Virus record (IMG/VR): IMGVR_UViG_3300030329_000415
Coordinates: 855 to 25,440 of that record
DNA: 24,586 nt
DNA from: a virus
Strand: one strand, 5' to 3'
Part shown: piece after piece, positions 1-7,730 of the stretch
Numbering within the stretch: position 1 is the stretch's first letter
Layout: every line of letters starts with the position of its first letter
Notes under the pieces: model-generated
Told to the model about the DNA's origin: nothing
What the model saw: the letters and a program-made list of their open reading frames with translations, nothing else
Database searches by the model: none
Made by a program: the position numbers and the translations under genes

Positions 1-2349
1 GGAGTCATCAGCGTGACCAGTTAAGGTTACTCCTACAGCAAGTCCTACCGCTGTTGTTCCACCACCATTGCTAGTAAAAGAGTGGTACATATAATGAGCA
101 TAATTATAGTCCCCAGAGTCGGATATTCTGTACCTGTAATCAGAGCCTACCGTACTTCCTTCACCAATCATAAAACTATTATTACTATCGTCTAGGGCAA
201 CATACCAATCGCCTTCATTTCCATCAAAACGAATCATGGTATCTTCCGCACCACCATCACCAATAGTTAGGCGTGGGGTTGTACCTGTGATAGTTACATC
301 ACCTGCAAAAGTTAGATCACCGTCAGACGCTATAGTTATCGGAGTTATCGTAGTAGAGCCATTGTGTATCTTGAATAACATCTCTGTAGCGTATGCACCA
401 GAACTCCAAGTGCCGTCAGCCAATGCGACTATTTGCGCCCCATTCTGAGAGGCTGAAGGGTCATCCCCTCTAAAGAGAATTGTCCCTAGAGTTTGCCCAT
501 CTGTTATCGTGCCTGATGTTCTTGTTAAGGCTAGGTAATTACCAGTAGAGCCGTCTATGGATAAAAGGTCGCTTACTCTTACATCACCAGCAGGGTTTAA
601 TGTTAAGTCTCCAGCAGATGTAGCTATTGTTCCTGCATCTGTAAGAGTTATATCTCCTTCAAGGAATAGGTCTTGCCATGCTGCTGAAGCAGAGCCAAGG
701 TCATAAGTATCATCGGCATTAGGTAAAACATTTCCTGTAACAGTTACATTAGCAGCAAGTGCTAATCCAGATGTATCAGTAACAACTCCATCAGTTATTA
801 CGGTGTCTCCTATAGTGAAGTCAGTAGTAGCATCTATTGTTGTACCTACTATGGTTGAGGCACTGGCAGCACCAATGGCTGTGCCATCTATAGCACCACC
901 ACCGATATCAACTGTTCCTGTAACGGTTAAGTTGTCATTGATTGTAGTCTCAGATGTTGAGTGTCCAATGCTTATAGCCGTACCTGATATACCAGTACCT
1001 ATGGCTACAGACTCACTACTGTTAGCCGTGTCTACAATTAGGTAAGCATCTGAACCTTGCTTAATTGTTAATGCTGTTGCTGAGTTATCGCTTACTGCTA
1101 CATTTATATCAGTACCATCAGCACTAATACTATCTAGTGCTATATCAGCTACGTTAGTTATATTTGCATCAGATACAGAAAGACTATCTACAGTAGCAGC
1201 ACCAAAGTCTACGGATCCTGTAGTAGTTAGAGTTTCGTTACCAAAATCTAACGCTCCACCAGAGTCAGTAATACTTCCATTAGCTAGAGTCAGGTTACCT
1301 ATAGTAGTGCCTGAACCAAATGAACTAGTACCTGTTGATGTGATAGCACCAGAGCCTATAGTCCCTATGGTTGCAATGTTCTTACTACCATCTAGCACTA
1401 CAGCCTTACTTGCTGCTGCTGTTCCAGCAGTTACACCATCAATGGTTTCAAGTTCCGCTTCTACGATAGCTGCACTACCAATGGTAAATCCACCAGCAGT
1501 TACAACACCGCTTGCACCTATAGTGCTAATACCACTCAATGCTCCATTAAATACAACAGCACCATTGATATCTACAGTTGTGTCTGATTCTATAGTGAGT
1601 ACACCATCTGAACTCTGGTGTATGAAAGTTCCAGTATCTCCGAACAGTAACTTCTCAGTACCGTTCATAAGTATCTCATCTGAGAACTTAAAGTAGTCCT
1701 CGTCTTCCATCCATGTGATAACACCATCACCAGTATTAGCATCAAAGGTAAGAGTTATATCGGTATCACCTGCTGCACCAAGAGTAAGGGAATCAGCATT
1801 TATGTCCATTGAAACAGAACCAGTTGTACTGGAATCCAATGTCCATACATCGGTGAGAGTACCAGACTTCATTACACTAAAGCGTATCTCTCCGTCTTCT
1901 TCCCCATCAGTTACATCATTAGCTTCTGTTGTTATACGAGCAAACTCTTCAAGGTCACCTGCGGAATTAGCAAGTTTGAATGAGAGGTAAATCTCATCAC
2001 CATCAGCCCTTGTGCTATTAGCACCACTGAATGTAGCCACCTGATTAGAGGCGTTGTTGGTGAGATTTGTAAATGAAGCAGCACCAACAGTGTTACCTTC
2101 ATTGTTCCTGACATCAAGAGTCTTCAGACTAATCTCATCAGCCCACTTCCTGTATCTAACTGATGTACCAGATGTAATCTTTACATCATATCTATCATCA
2201 TCAGCTTCATTAAATGCCCATAATCCATTACTATCAGTAGTGGTAGATGCCTCTTCAGCACCGTCTGACACCTGTAGTAGTTGGACGGTAGCACCACTTA
2301 GTGCATCACCGTCATCTTGAAATACATACCCAGAAAAATATACTGTCAT
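1..2349 (-). CDS. Tail fibre protein, partial (C-terminus beyond window)
   Basis: The frame is open without a stop for 783 codons from an ATG at 2349 to the window edge, so the C-terminus is missing. A GGAGGG Shine-Dalgarno lies inside the end of the upstream gene. Residues 1 to about 75 look like a carboxypeptidase-regulatory or Ig-like domain (FSGYVFQDDGDALSGATV, then DSNGLWAF). The rest is a long low-complexity beta-rich region full of Gly, Thr, Ser, Ile and Asp in short repeats, typical of trimeric phage fibres. A stretch near residues 520 to 560 (LPNADDTYDLGSASAAWQDL) resembles the segment common in fibres that end in an intramolecular chaperone. This is inferred to be the receptor-contacting fibre because it is the last visible gene of the structural operon. 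No chaperone or S74 peptidase can be confirmed because the end is cut off. Confidence 0.85.
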   Translation of the reverse strand, partial: MTVYFSGYVFQDDGDALSGATVQLLQVSDGAEEASTTTDSNGLWAFNEADDDRYDVKITSGTSVRYRKWADEISLKTLDVRNNEGNTVGAASFTNLTNNASNQVATFSGANSTRADGDEIYLSFKLANSAGDLEEFARITTEANDVTDGEEDGEIRFSVMKSGTLTDVWTLDSSTTGSVSMDINADSLTLGAAGDTDITLTFDANTGDGVITWMEDEDYFKFSDEILMNGTEKLLFGDTGTFIHQSSDGVLTIESDTTVDINGAVVFNGALSGISTIGASGVVTAGGFTIGSAAIVEAELETIDGVTAGTAAASKAVVLDGSKNIATIGTIGSGAITSTGTSSFGSGTTIGNLTLANGSITDSGGALDFGNETLTTTGSVDFGAATVDSLSVSDANITNVADIALDSISADGTDINVAVSDNSATALTIKQGSDAYLIVDTANSSESVAIGTGISGTAISIGHSTSETTINDNLTVTGTVDIGGGAIDGTAIGAASASTIVGTTIDATTDFTIGDTVITDGVVTDTSGLALAANVTVTGNVLPNADDTYDLGSASAAWQDLFLEGDITLTDAGTIATSAGDLTLNPAGDVRVSDLLSIDGSTGNYLALTRTSGTITDGQTLGTILFRGDDPSASQNGAQIVALADGTWSSGAYATEMLFKIHNGSTTITPITIASDGDLTFAGDVTITGTTPRLTIGDGGAEDTMIRFDGNEGDWYVALDDSNNSFMIGEGSTVGSDYRYRISDSGDYNYAHYMYHSFTSNGGGTTAVGLAVGVTLTGHADDS

Positions 2350-2351
2350 AT

Positions 2352-2711
2352 TTACCCTCCCATGTGAGAGTGGTCACGATATTCTAAAGCCTCATTGATA
2401 TAATAGTTTGCGTCTTGTTGTAAATCAACATCCTCTATAAAGATTAGGTGTACACCTAATCCTATCATTTGTTGTTTATTCACAAAATCTCTTCCTGATC
2501 CATCCGTACCTGATTCATAACTGTGCATTAACCCTGTTACATTAATTGCTAAGTCTCTTGGATTAATAAATCTAAATGCTATACCGTCTTCAGAATCTGG
2601 GTTATATATAAAATCCTGATTAGGTCTGATACCTCTAGATTGTAACGTATTAAATACAACCCATTCCGGGTATGTTCCTTGCCACCATCCCGGTACGTTA
2701 CTAGAAGTCAT
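2352..2711 (-). CDS. Small tail-region protein, possible degenerate PD-(D/E)XK/Vsr-like fold
   Basis: This encodes a 119-residue protein. The ATG at 2711 lies three bases past the previous gene's stop. A longer TTG-started frame from 2735 would overlap that gene and is less likely. The sequence runs YPEWVVFNTLQSRGIRPNQDFIY, then DLAINVTGLMHSYE, then GLGVHLIFIEDVDLQQD, and ends EYRDHSHMGG. From memory, this order matches a family of small phage proteins with a Vsr-like or PD-(D/E)XK-like fold, in which the middle motif reads DF...DLAINVQG..HY. Here the expected Asp is replaced (FRFINPRD), so nuclease activity is doubtful. It sits between a small beta-rich protein and the fibre gene. A 20-bp palindrome lies inside the coding sequence at 2442-2461. 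The family assignment is an inference. Confidence 0.75.
   Translation of the reverse strand: MTSSNVPGWWQGTYPEWVVFNTLQSRGIRPNQDFIYNPDSEDGIAFRFINPRDLAINVTGLMHSYESGTDGSGRDFVNKQQMIGLGVHLIFIEDVDLQQDANYYINEALEYRDHSHMGG
2442..2461. repeat. Palindrome copy 1 (20 bp, perfect)
   Basis: GATTAGGTGTACACCTAATC is perfectly self-complementary over 20 bp. It lies within the 119-residue gene, where it encodes GLGVHLI. It is the longest copy of the dispersed AGGTGNNCACCT palindrome. Confidence 0.85.
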
Positions 2712-2713
2712 AC

Positions 2714-3022
2714 CTACTCTAGTATTACTGACCAATCTAAATCCTGATTGGAACCACCAGCATCTGCATAAAATGTACTCAGTGGGACTGATCCCCCTAA
2801 ATCCCTAAAGTTTATTTCAAGACTATCGTTGGCAGATAACTCATATCCTAATGTACTTGATACTGCCGAATCCCCAAAGTACACGACATTACCATTACCA
2901 GTACGTGCAGATACCTTAATCCACAATACTCTTGAGGCTGCATTGGGAGCACCAGTAGCTGCCGATAAGGCAACACTAGTACCTGCAGAAGACACTCTTG
3001 ATCTGTTTGCGTGAAAGATCAT
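2714..3022 (-). CDS. Small beta-rich virion-type protein
   Basis: This is a 102-residue protein whose ATG overlaps the stop of the upstream propeller gene (ATGA arrangement), so translation is probably coupled. The pattern NAASRVLWIKVSARTGNGNVVYFGD, followed by GYELSANDSLEI and DLGGSVPLSTFYADAGG, alternates strands and turns. It resembles small phage structural proteins in which a value is described as a beta sandwich (V.I.A...N.G.VY.GDS.V....G..L..GDS.E). There is no signal peptide or membrane segment. The position between the tail propeller and the fibre suggests a tail or fibre accessory protein. The function is not established. Confidence 0.75.
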   Translation of the reverse strand: MIFHANRSRVSSAGTSVALSAATGAPNAASRVLWIKVSARTGNGNVVYFGDSAVSSTLGYELSANDSLEINFRDLGGSVPLSTFYADAGGSNQDLDWSVILE

Positions 3023-4932
3023 GGCTCCACCAAGTTAACTGTAGACATACCACGTTCATCATACCCTGTCCCTTCTACCCCACTAGCTGATACAACATCA
3101 ACATAGTAATTACGAGTACCGCCTGAGTCATCTCTAAATGTAAACTCTACCAATGTGGTGGACTCTATCGCAGACACAAGAGATGACCGTAAGTCTTTAG
3201 ACGACTTACCTTTATACGATTTATTAAGATTAATTCTAGCCTGATGTCCCCACTTAGCAGGAAGTTTCTTTCTGAACTCAAGTGTCATAGATACCACATC
3301 AGGAGACTTTAACTTGTTAGTAAGCCCTGATGCTCTAGCAAATGTAAGTTTGAATTTAATAGCCCTGAATGTAGTACCAGCTCCTGATGCAAACTGATAT
3401 TTAGTTATACCATCAGAAGTAATTGTTCCCATAGCTGTATAGGATTCACTGTAGTCAGTAGCATACTGGACAATTACAGTCTCATCACTCGATGCGTTTT
3501 GAACTTCTATCTTTAGGTTAAGTGCGAGTTTATCTACCTCTGACTGTCCTGCGTTAACCCAAGGAGTTTCATGTGTACCTGACTCTGAGTAAGCAAAGTT
3601 GCTAACCTCTGATGGATTGATAATGTCAGATGGCATAGTCATAAAGTAAACACGGTCATTGAATCCCCACCATAATCTATAGTCATCATAAGAGTTATTA
3701 ACTGACATTGAATCTATTCCACGACCAGCAGTAGGTGATAGCCATTTGGTTTCCCAACCTCTCTCATCCCATCCTAAGATAGAAGAGTATCCTGTATCAG
3801 AATCAATAACCTCTGATCCTTGATGGCTAGACCATTGGTAAGGGATGGCATCCCCTGAAGTTAAATTAGGAGCGGTAGTAGCATCTACAGCTGCTATCAA
3901 TTCATTGTGTGTGGCTTCCATGTGCTTGATAGAGCCACGCTTATCAGATGGAAGTCCATCGTCCCTGTCCGGCCCCATAATAGTAACTACCGCTGCGTTA
4001 GCACCATTAATATATTTATATATTCCCAGACCAGAAGGAACGTATACGCTATCTCTCCATCTCATAGCACCCTTACCAGCATCGGGATGAAATGGTAAAA
4101 ACAACTGAGTTTCTACAAACTTAGCATTAGCAGCATCATGTGCAAACAATCCCTTCTTAGTGCTGACATATATGATTGGCTCTCCACCTGCGTCCCTAGC
4201 AACAAACATACCTGTAACATACCCAGATGGTAATGGAATCTTTGCATCATTGGTTTCTGAACCAATGCTATATGACCACCATAGCTGTCCTGTATGACTG
4301 ATACCCCACAGCCTGTCATCCCATACAGTTAGAAACTTGGTATCAGCAGTATCATTAGTCCAACTTGTACCGTTAGAAGAATATGAATAACCAGAACCAT
4401 TAGAGTCATAGTGTGCAAACACTAGATAAGTAGTGCCATTAGTAGCAGTCCAAGTAATCGTATCGGTTACCTGATCTGGAATGTTAGCACTAATCTCTGA
4501 TCCCCAAGTATCAGAGGTATTGTTGTACTTATATAGCTTAGGATTTTCTGATGCTGTACCGTTCCACACCGCATACACTTCATCACTCAACTCTCCGATT
4601 GCACCAACCTGATTAGCAGATAAGCCATGAGATACAGCAGCGGTTTGAGTAGCAAGTCCCCCCATAACAAGGTGGTTCTTGTACCGTAGCTGACAGGTAG
4701 ACCACCATGCCCTACCTACATCTCCAGCTCCTTCCATTCGGTTAACACCTATACCACCTTGGAAATCAGACCAAGCGATAATAGATGTACGTGTCTGGGA
4801 ATCTTTAGTAGTGTCTCCGATAACTATCTTACCGGGATATATAGACGCAAGAGAACTCTGCACTGGTGCAACTAAAGGATAATAAACACCATTAAGGGAT
4901 ACTTCATTCTCACTAATTACTTTAGCAACCAT
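3019..4932 (-). CDS. Propeller-like tail protein
   Basis: This encodes 637 residues. The ATG at 4932 directly abuts the right arm of a palindrome (4931-4946), whose left arm supplies AGGTG seven bases upstream as the likely ribosome binding site. The central part (about 60 to 450) repeats short beta blades with W, G and D turns, such as DEVYAVWNGT, WDDRLWGISHTGQLWWS and PIIYVSTKKGLFAHD. This is typical of beta-propeller or WD-like tail proteins. The last 85 residues (from LPAKWGHQARINLN) look like a separate small beta domain. It follows the neck protein and precedes the fibre genes, so it is inferred to be a tail hub, nozzle or spike-like component. No catalytic residues are recognised. Confidence 0.8.
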   Translation of the reverse strand: MVAKVISENEVSLNGVYYPLVAPVQSSLASIYPGKIVIGDTTKDSQTRTSIIAWSDFQGGIGVNRMEGAGDVGRAWWSTCQLRYKNHLVMGGLATQTAAVSHGLSANQVGAIGELSDEVYAVWNGTASENPKLYKYNNTSDTWGSEISANIPDQVTDTITWTATNGTTYLVFAHYDSNGSGYSYSSNGTSWTNDTADTKFLTVWDDRLWGISHTGQLWWSYSIGSETNDAKIPLPSGYVTGMFVARDAGGEPIIYVSTKKGLFAHDAANAKFVETQLFLPFHPDAGKGAMRWRDSVYVPSGLGIYKYINGANAAVVTIMGPDRDDGLPSDKRGSIKHMEATHNELIAAVDATTAPNLTSGDAIPYQWSSHQGSEVIDSDTGYSSILGWDERGWETKWLSPTAGRGIDSMSVNNSYDDYRLWWGFNDRVYFMTMPSDIINPSEVSNFAYSESGTHETPWVNAGQSEVDKLALNLKIEVQNASSDETVIVQYATDYSESYTAMGTITSDGITKYQFASGAGTTFRAIKFKLTFARASGLTNKLKSPDVVSMTLEFRKKLPAKWGHQARINLNKSYKGKSSKDLRSSLVSAIESTTLVEFTFRDDSGGTRNYYVDVVSASGVEGTGYDERGMSTVNLVEP

Positions 4933-4946
4933 AGGTGTACACCTAT
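4931..4946. repeat. Palindrome copy 2 at neck/propeller gene junction
   Basis: ATAGGTGTACACCTAT is perfect over 16 bp. On the minus strand it contains the TAG stop of the neck gene. Its AGGTG arm is Shine-Dalgarno-like and its last two bases begin the ATG of the propeller gene. Confidence 0.9.
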
Positions 4947-6205
4947 TCCACTAACCTGATATTAGTTAATAAGGGAATCTGTCTCTTTGCCTGTTGGGAC
5001 ATTCCCATCCAGAATCCTGCCATGTTGTTCTTGTTATCAGGATCAGTGGCAGGACCACCTGATGCTGATGCAAACGCTAGTGCTGTTGCCCTAGCTATAA
5101 GATACTGTTCATCCAGTTCTGATGTATCAGTATCAGCAGTAAGCAATGCAGGTTTATCCCCACCTACAATCTTTAATAGATTGTATCTAGCAATACCATG
5201 GGAATAGTCATCTAATACTATGTCTTTTTCTTGCTTATCTATTTTCCATAGATTTCTTGGAATCTGCTCCCATTGTGCTGAGTCATTATTAACTACAGTA
5301 ATGTCATCTATCCACACTGTACATGCACCTAAATCGGAATCGTATTCCAAACCTACAGAGATGATAGCTGTGTCGCTCTCTGGGTTCGACAGGGCTACTC
5401 TACAGAATGTCCATGTGTCTGCTGATAGGGCAGGAACACTAAGAGTTTCTAATGGTGAAGCACAGTTAGCTGTGTTGTCTAATAGAATCTTTAAGTTCCC
5501 TGCAGATGTAGCAACGGAACTTCTAATCCAAAACTCTATGTAGTCATACTCGCTAATATCTTTACTGGTTATAGAGTCAGTAACTATATCTCCGGCACTA
5601 GCACCATCCGCAATAACAATTCTGTTACTGGCAGTACCTTGTTTCTTCATCTTGGTATCGGCAGTAACAGTAAAGTCAGAATCTACATTCTCATCCATAG
5701 CTGTATTACACGATAATAGTTTTGCGTAATCCACCTTAGATCGATAGTGAATTTTTTGAATCATAGAAAGTCCAGAGGGTATATCGAATCTCTGTGTTTT
5801 TCCATCTGTATGTAAGGATAGGTTTTCTACAGGATCATAAGCGTGACCAGTAGCATCAAGGATAGCTTGGTTAATAAAGTCTTCTACTCTTAATGGTGGA
5901 TATATATCGTCCCATAACTCATATGTATCATTAGCTACACTAGCGTTAGCAAATGCAGGAGATACAGTTAACGTAGTGGTACTGGCTACATAGTCAGATA
6001 CCCTACTAATCTCTACTGTAGATGCAGAGACATCGTTAAATACAACCCACTTACCTATGTGGTTATCGTCACCACCGACAAGGGTATTGTCTACTATCGT
6101 AGTTGTAGAACCAGTACCGCTGGCAGATGATACCTGTATAGCACCAAGGTTATACCCAATTGACTGACGTAGTTGTGCTCTAGTGCGACCTTGAACTATA
6201 GCCAT
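4943..6205 (-). CDS. Neck/head-tail adaptor protein with lectin-like insert
   Basis: This encodes 420 residues from an ATG at 6205, with AGAGGTG upstream. Residues 1-100 (RAQLRQSIGYNLG, then a compact beta unit ending YELWDDI) and 101-160 (YPPLRVEDFINQAILDATG) look like a phage neck or adaptor. The C-terminus (about 310-420: LWKIDKQEKDIVLDD, then DEQYLIARATALAFAS) continues that fold. Between them, residues about 165-305 resemble a carbohydrate-binding jelly-roll module: DISEYDYIEFWIRSS, DTWTFCRVALSNP and CTVWIDDITVV. Its stop codon TAG lies inside the palindrome at 4931-4946. It probably connects the portal vertex to the tail. The adaptor and lectin calls are pattern-based inferences. Confidence 0.75.
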   Translation of the reverse strand: MAIVQGRTRAQLRQSIGYNLGAIQVSSASGTGSTTTIVDNTLVGGDDNHIGKWVVFNDVSASTVEISRVSDYVASTTTLTVSPAFANASVANDTYELWDDIYPPLRVEDFINQAILDATGHAYDPVENLSLHTDGKTQRFDIPSGLSMIQKIHYRSKVDYAKLLSCNTAMDENVDSDFTVTADTKMKKQGTASNRIVIADGASAGDIVTDSITSKDISEYDYIEFWIRSSVATSAGNLKILLDNTANCASPLETLSVPALSADTWTFCRVALSNPESDTAIISVGLEYDSDLGACTVWIDDITVVNNDSAQWEQIPRNLWKIDKQEKDIVLDDYSHGIARYNLLKIVGGDKPALLTADTDTSELDEQYLIARATALAFASASGGPATDPDNKNNMAGFWMGMSQQAKRQIPLLTNIRLVE

Positions 6206-6216
6206 TGGTTACACCT

Positions 6217-6327
6217 CTAGTATTTTTTCTTAGTAGTTACCTTCTTACCAGATTTCTTGGCATAGCTTTTTGCAGCAGCCTTGCCTTTCTTGGAGTAAGG
6301 AAACTTTTTTTTACCTACTTTCGGCAT
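6217..6327 (-). CDS. Lys-rich 36-residue protein
   Basis: This is a very short, extremely basic protein (begins MPKVGKKKFPYSKKG and ends VTTKKKY) with about 14 lysines in 36 residues. Two in-frame ATGs exist. The one at 6333 overlaps the previous stop as ATGA but sits against the ribosome binding site. The one at 6327 is six bases after GAGGA and is preferred. Tiny Lys-rich proteins of this type (KKKFPYSKKGK...A...) are common in structural operons of environmental phages and may bind DNA, but the role is unknown. Its stop TAG is followed by the ribosome binding site of the neck gene. Confidence 0.65.
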   Translation of the reverse strand: MPKVGKKKFPYSKKGKAAAKSYAKKSGKKVTTKKKY

Positions 6328-6329
6328 CG

Positions 6330-6506
6330 TCATTCCTCTAGTTCTTGTTGCTCTAGCTTAGTATTTAACTCTTCTATTGTATTATCTCTTTCTGCAAGAA
6401 CTCTGGAAAGAGTAGCAAGCTGAAGTTCAAGGTTAGTAACCTGATTTACCTTCTGCTGTAATGCTGCCCTTATGTCATCTTCTGTAATAGATATTTCTGT
6501 GGTCAC
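6330..6506 (-). CDS. 58-residue coiled-coil protein
   Basis: This starts at a GTG (6506) preceded by TAAGGAGGACATCC, a near-perfect Shine-Dalgarno that also carries the stop codon of the upstream gene. The product (begins MTTEISITEDDIRAALQQ) is almost wholly helical, with heptad-like Leu, Val and Ile spacing through NLELQLATLSRVLAER and an acidic end, TKLEQQELEE. A small homo-oligomeric coiled coil is the likely fold. The function is unknown. Its TGA overlaps the first ATG of the Lys-rich gene, which implies coupled translation. Confidence 0.75.
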   Translation of the reverse strand: MTTEISITEDDIRAALQQKVNQVTNLELQLATLSRVLAERDNTIEELNTKLEQQELEE

Positions 6507-6517
6507 GGATGTCCTCC

Positions 6518-6895
6518 TTATCTTAGACCTCTATAGTATATTTTATTATTACTACTTTCCCTACGTTTATTTCTGCTTATTCTGATCTGATCCAGTATCT
6601 TACCTATCTCCTTACGTTGTTCGGGTGTAGGGGCTGGCTTATTGTGCCTCATCCTCACATCTACTAGCCACCGATCAAACGCATTGCCCACCATCTCTTC
6701 AATGTGAGCCTTAGAAGTTTCATCATCAACAAGAACTTTAAACTGATGTTTACGATTAGTAACTTCATCATGTACTAAAAACTGGTATTCATATATCTGT
6801 CCACCAGTTTCATAATTATACCCCACAGGAGTAACCCCTTTATGGGTTACTCCATGTGGAGTCCAGAGTTCTGTTTCTTCTGGAGTAGCTACCAT
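6518..6895 (-). CDS. Hypothetical structural-operon protein
   Basis: This encodes 125 residues from an ATG at 6895, three bases beyond the stop of the upstream gene. No good Shine-Dalgarno is visible, so coupling to the upstream gene is likely. The N-terminal half is beta-rich (GGQIYEYQFLVHDEV, HQFKVLVDDE). The C-terminal third is basic and helical (PTPEQRKEIGKILDQIRISRNKRRE). A tandem GVT repeat near residues 15-22 (HGVTHKGVTPVG) creates a perfect inverted repeat in the DNA at 6828-6853. I do not recognise a family. Confidence 0.7.
   Translation of the reverse strand: MVATPEETELWTPHGVTHKGVTPVGYNYETGGQIYEYQFLVHDEVTNRKHQFKVLVDDETSKAHIEEMVGNAFDRWLVDVRMRHNKPAPTPEQRKEIGKILDQIRISRNKRRESSNNKIYYRGLR
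6828..6853. repeat. Perfect 10-bp inverted repeat inside a gene
   Basis: GGAGTAACCC and GGGTTACTCC are separated by six bases, near the 5' end of the 125-residue gene. It encodes the two GVT units but would also form a strong mRNA hairpin, roughly 45-70 bases after the start codon. No T-run follows it in either direction, so it is not a standard terminator. Confidence 0.6.
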
Positions 6896-6897
6896 GC

Positions 6898-7638
6898 TTA
6901 GAATAAGTTCATCAGCATAACTGAACTGAACTCGTTATCTACAGCAGTTATACCATGTATTCGTGCAACAGCAGCAGTAGTGTCTGCACCAACAGCAAGT
7001 AATTGTCCTGCGTGGTTTGAACTGGCTCCTACTAAAGTACCAAATGCAGGAGTACCGTCTATCTTTACGTTAGCAATACCTGCTACCTGTATCCAACCAA
7101 AGTAATCTGCCTCTAAGTCAGCACAGGTTACACCTACGAACCTTCCTGCAACAGCAGCAGGGGCAACTACAATGTCCTTGTAAGGACTCTTGATAAGACC
7201 AACGGTATCTGTACCTGCTGTAATAGCAGTCTGGAATCCGTCTGACTCATCAATAGTAAATGTTCCAGTACCAGAAGAACCTATAGCTGGATGACTCTTA
7301 ATCTTATACATCTCATGAGGAGTTGTAGTAGGAAGATTAGGTCTTATATATCCCTCTGCATATAGATTTTTAGCTGCTGCAGTACCACCAAGTGTTATCC
7401 CGATAGTTGTTCCACCAGCAGCACCAGTTGTTGCTACTACCAAGTCATCATCATGGTTACCTGCAGGAGCCTCAGATGCTACAAGCAATCCTTCTCCTAT
7501 TGCAGTGCCACCATTCTCAACATAACGGAATATTCTTCCGTCTGGCAGAGCCATTGTTGTTCCGTAAGTAGCCCTTTTCTTATCATGGGTCTGCTTTTCA
7601 AACCCATATTTCCCACCTTGAATTGACGGAAAAGACAT
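6898..7638 (-). CDS. Putative capsid decoration/stabilisation protein
   Basis: This encodes 246 residues from an ATG at 7638, with a very strong TAAGGAGG Shine-Dalgarno seven bases upstream. The sequence is rich in Gly, Ala, Thr and Val with many short beta turns (GAAGGTTIGITLGG, SSGTGTFTIDESDGF, GVTCADLEADYFGWIQVAG, GTLVGASSNHAGQLLAVGAD). There is no signal or membrane segment. Composition and position, two genes after the major capsid protein, fit a capsid surface or stabilising protein expressed at high level. This is inference, as no diagnostic motif is present. Confidence 0.65.
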   Translation of the reverse strand: MSFPSIQGGKYGFEKQTHDKKRATYGTTMALPDGRIFRYVENGGTAIGEGLLVASEAPAGNHDDDLVVATTGAAGGTTIGITLGGTAAAKNLYAEGYIRPNLPTTTPHEMYKIKSHPAIGSSGTGTFTIDESDGFQTAITAGTDTVGLIKSPYKDIVVAPAAVAGRFVGVTCADLEADYFGWIQVAGIANVKIDGTPAFGTLVGASSNHAGQLLAVGADTTAAVARIHGITAVDNEFSSVMLMNLF

Positions 7639-7654
7639 AACGAACCTCCTTAAA

Positions 7655-7729
7655 GGTCACTTGTTTACAGGGTTTACCCCCTGCGACCAACCGTTACAAT
7701 AGCTTGAATAACCACGGTCAATCGTTACA
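7655..7729. promoter_or_regulatory. Intercistronic leader with hairpin and direct repeats
   Basis: This lies in the only sizeable gap of the structural operon (7639-7730). Read on the minus strand it has two copies of TGTAACGRTTGRYCG, 31 bp apart (plus-strand positions 7715-7729 and 7684-7698, 12 of 15 matching). These are followed by a CAGGG/CCCTG hairpin (7668-7683) and an outer GGTC/GACC pair (7655-7658 with 7685-7688). TTGACC, 17 bases, TGTAAC could be a weak minus-strand promoter. The arrangement suggests extra control of the downstream decoration-type gene. Confidence 0.4.
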
Positions 7730-7730
7730 G

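Noticed and set aside
236-2320. Several plus-strand open frames over the fibre region
   Set aside because: They are antisense shadows of the long continuous minus-strand fibre gene, whose repetitive composition suppresses stops on the other strand.
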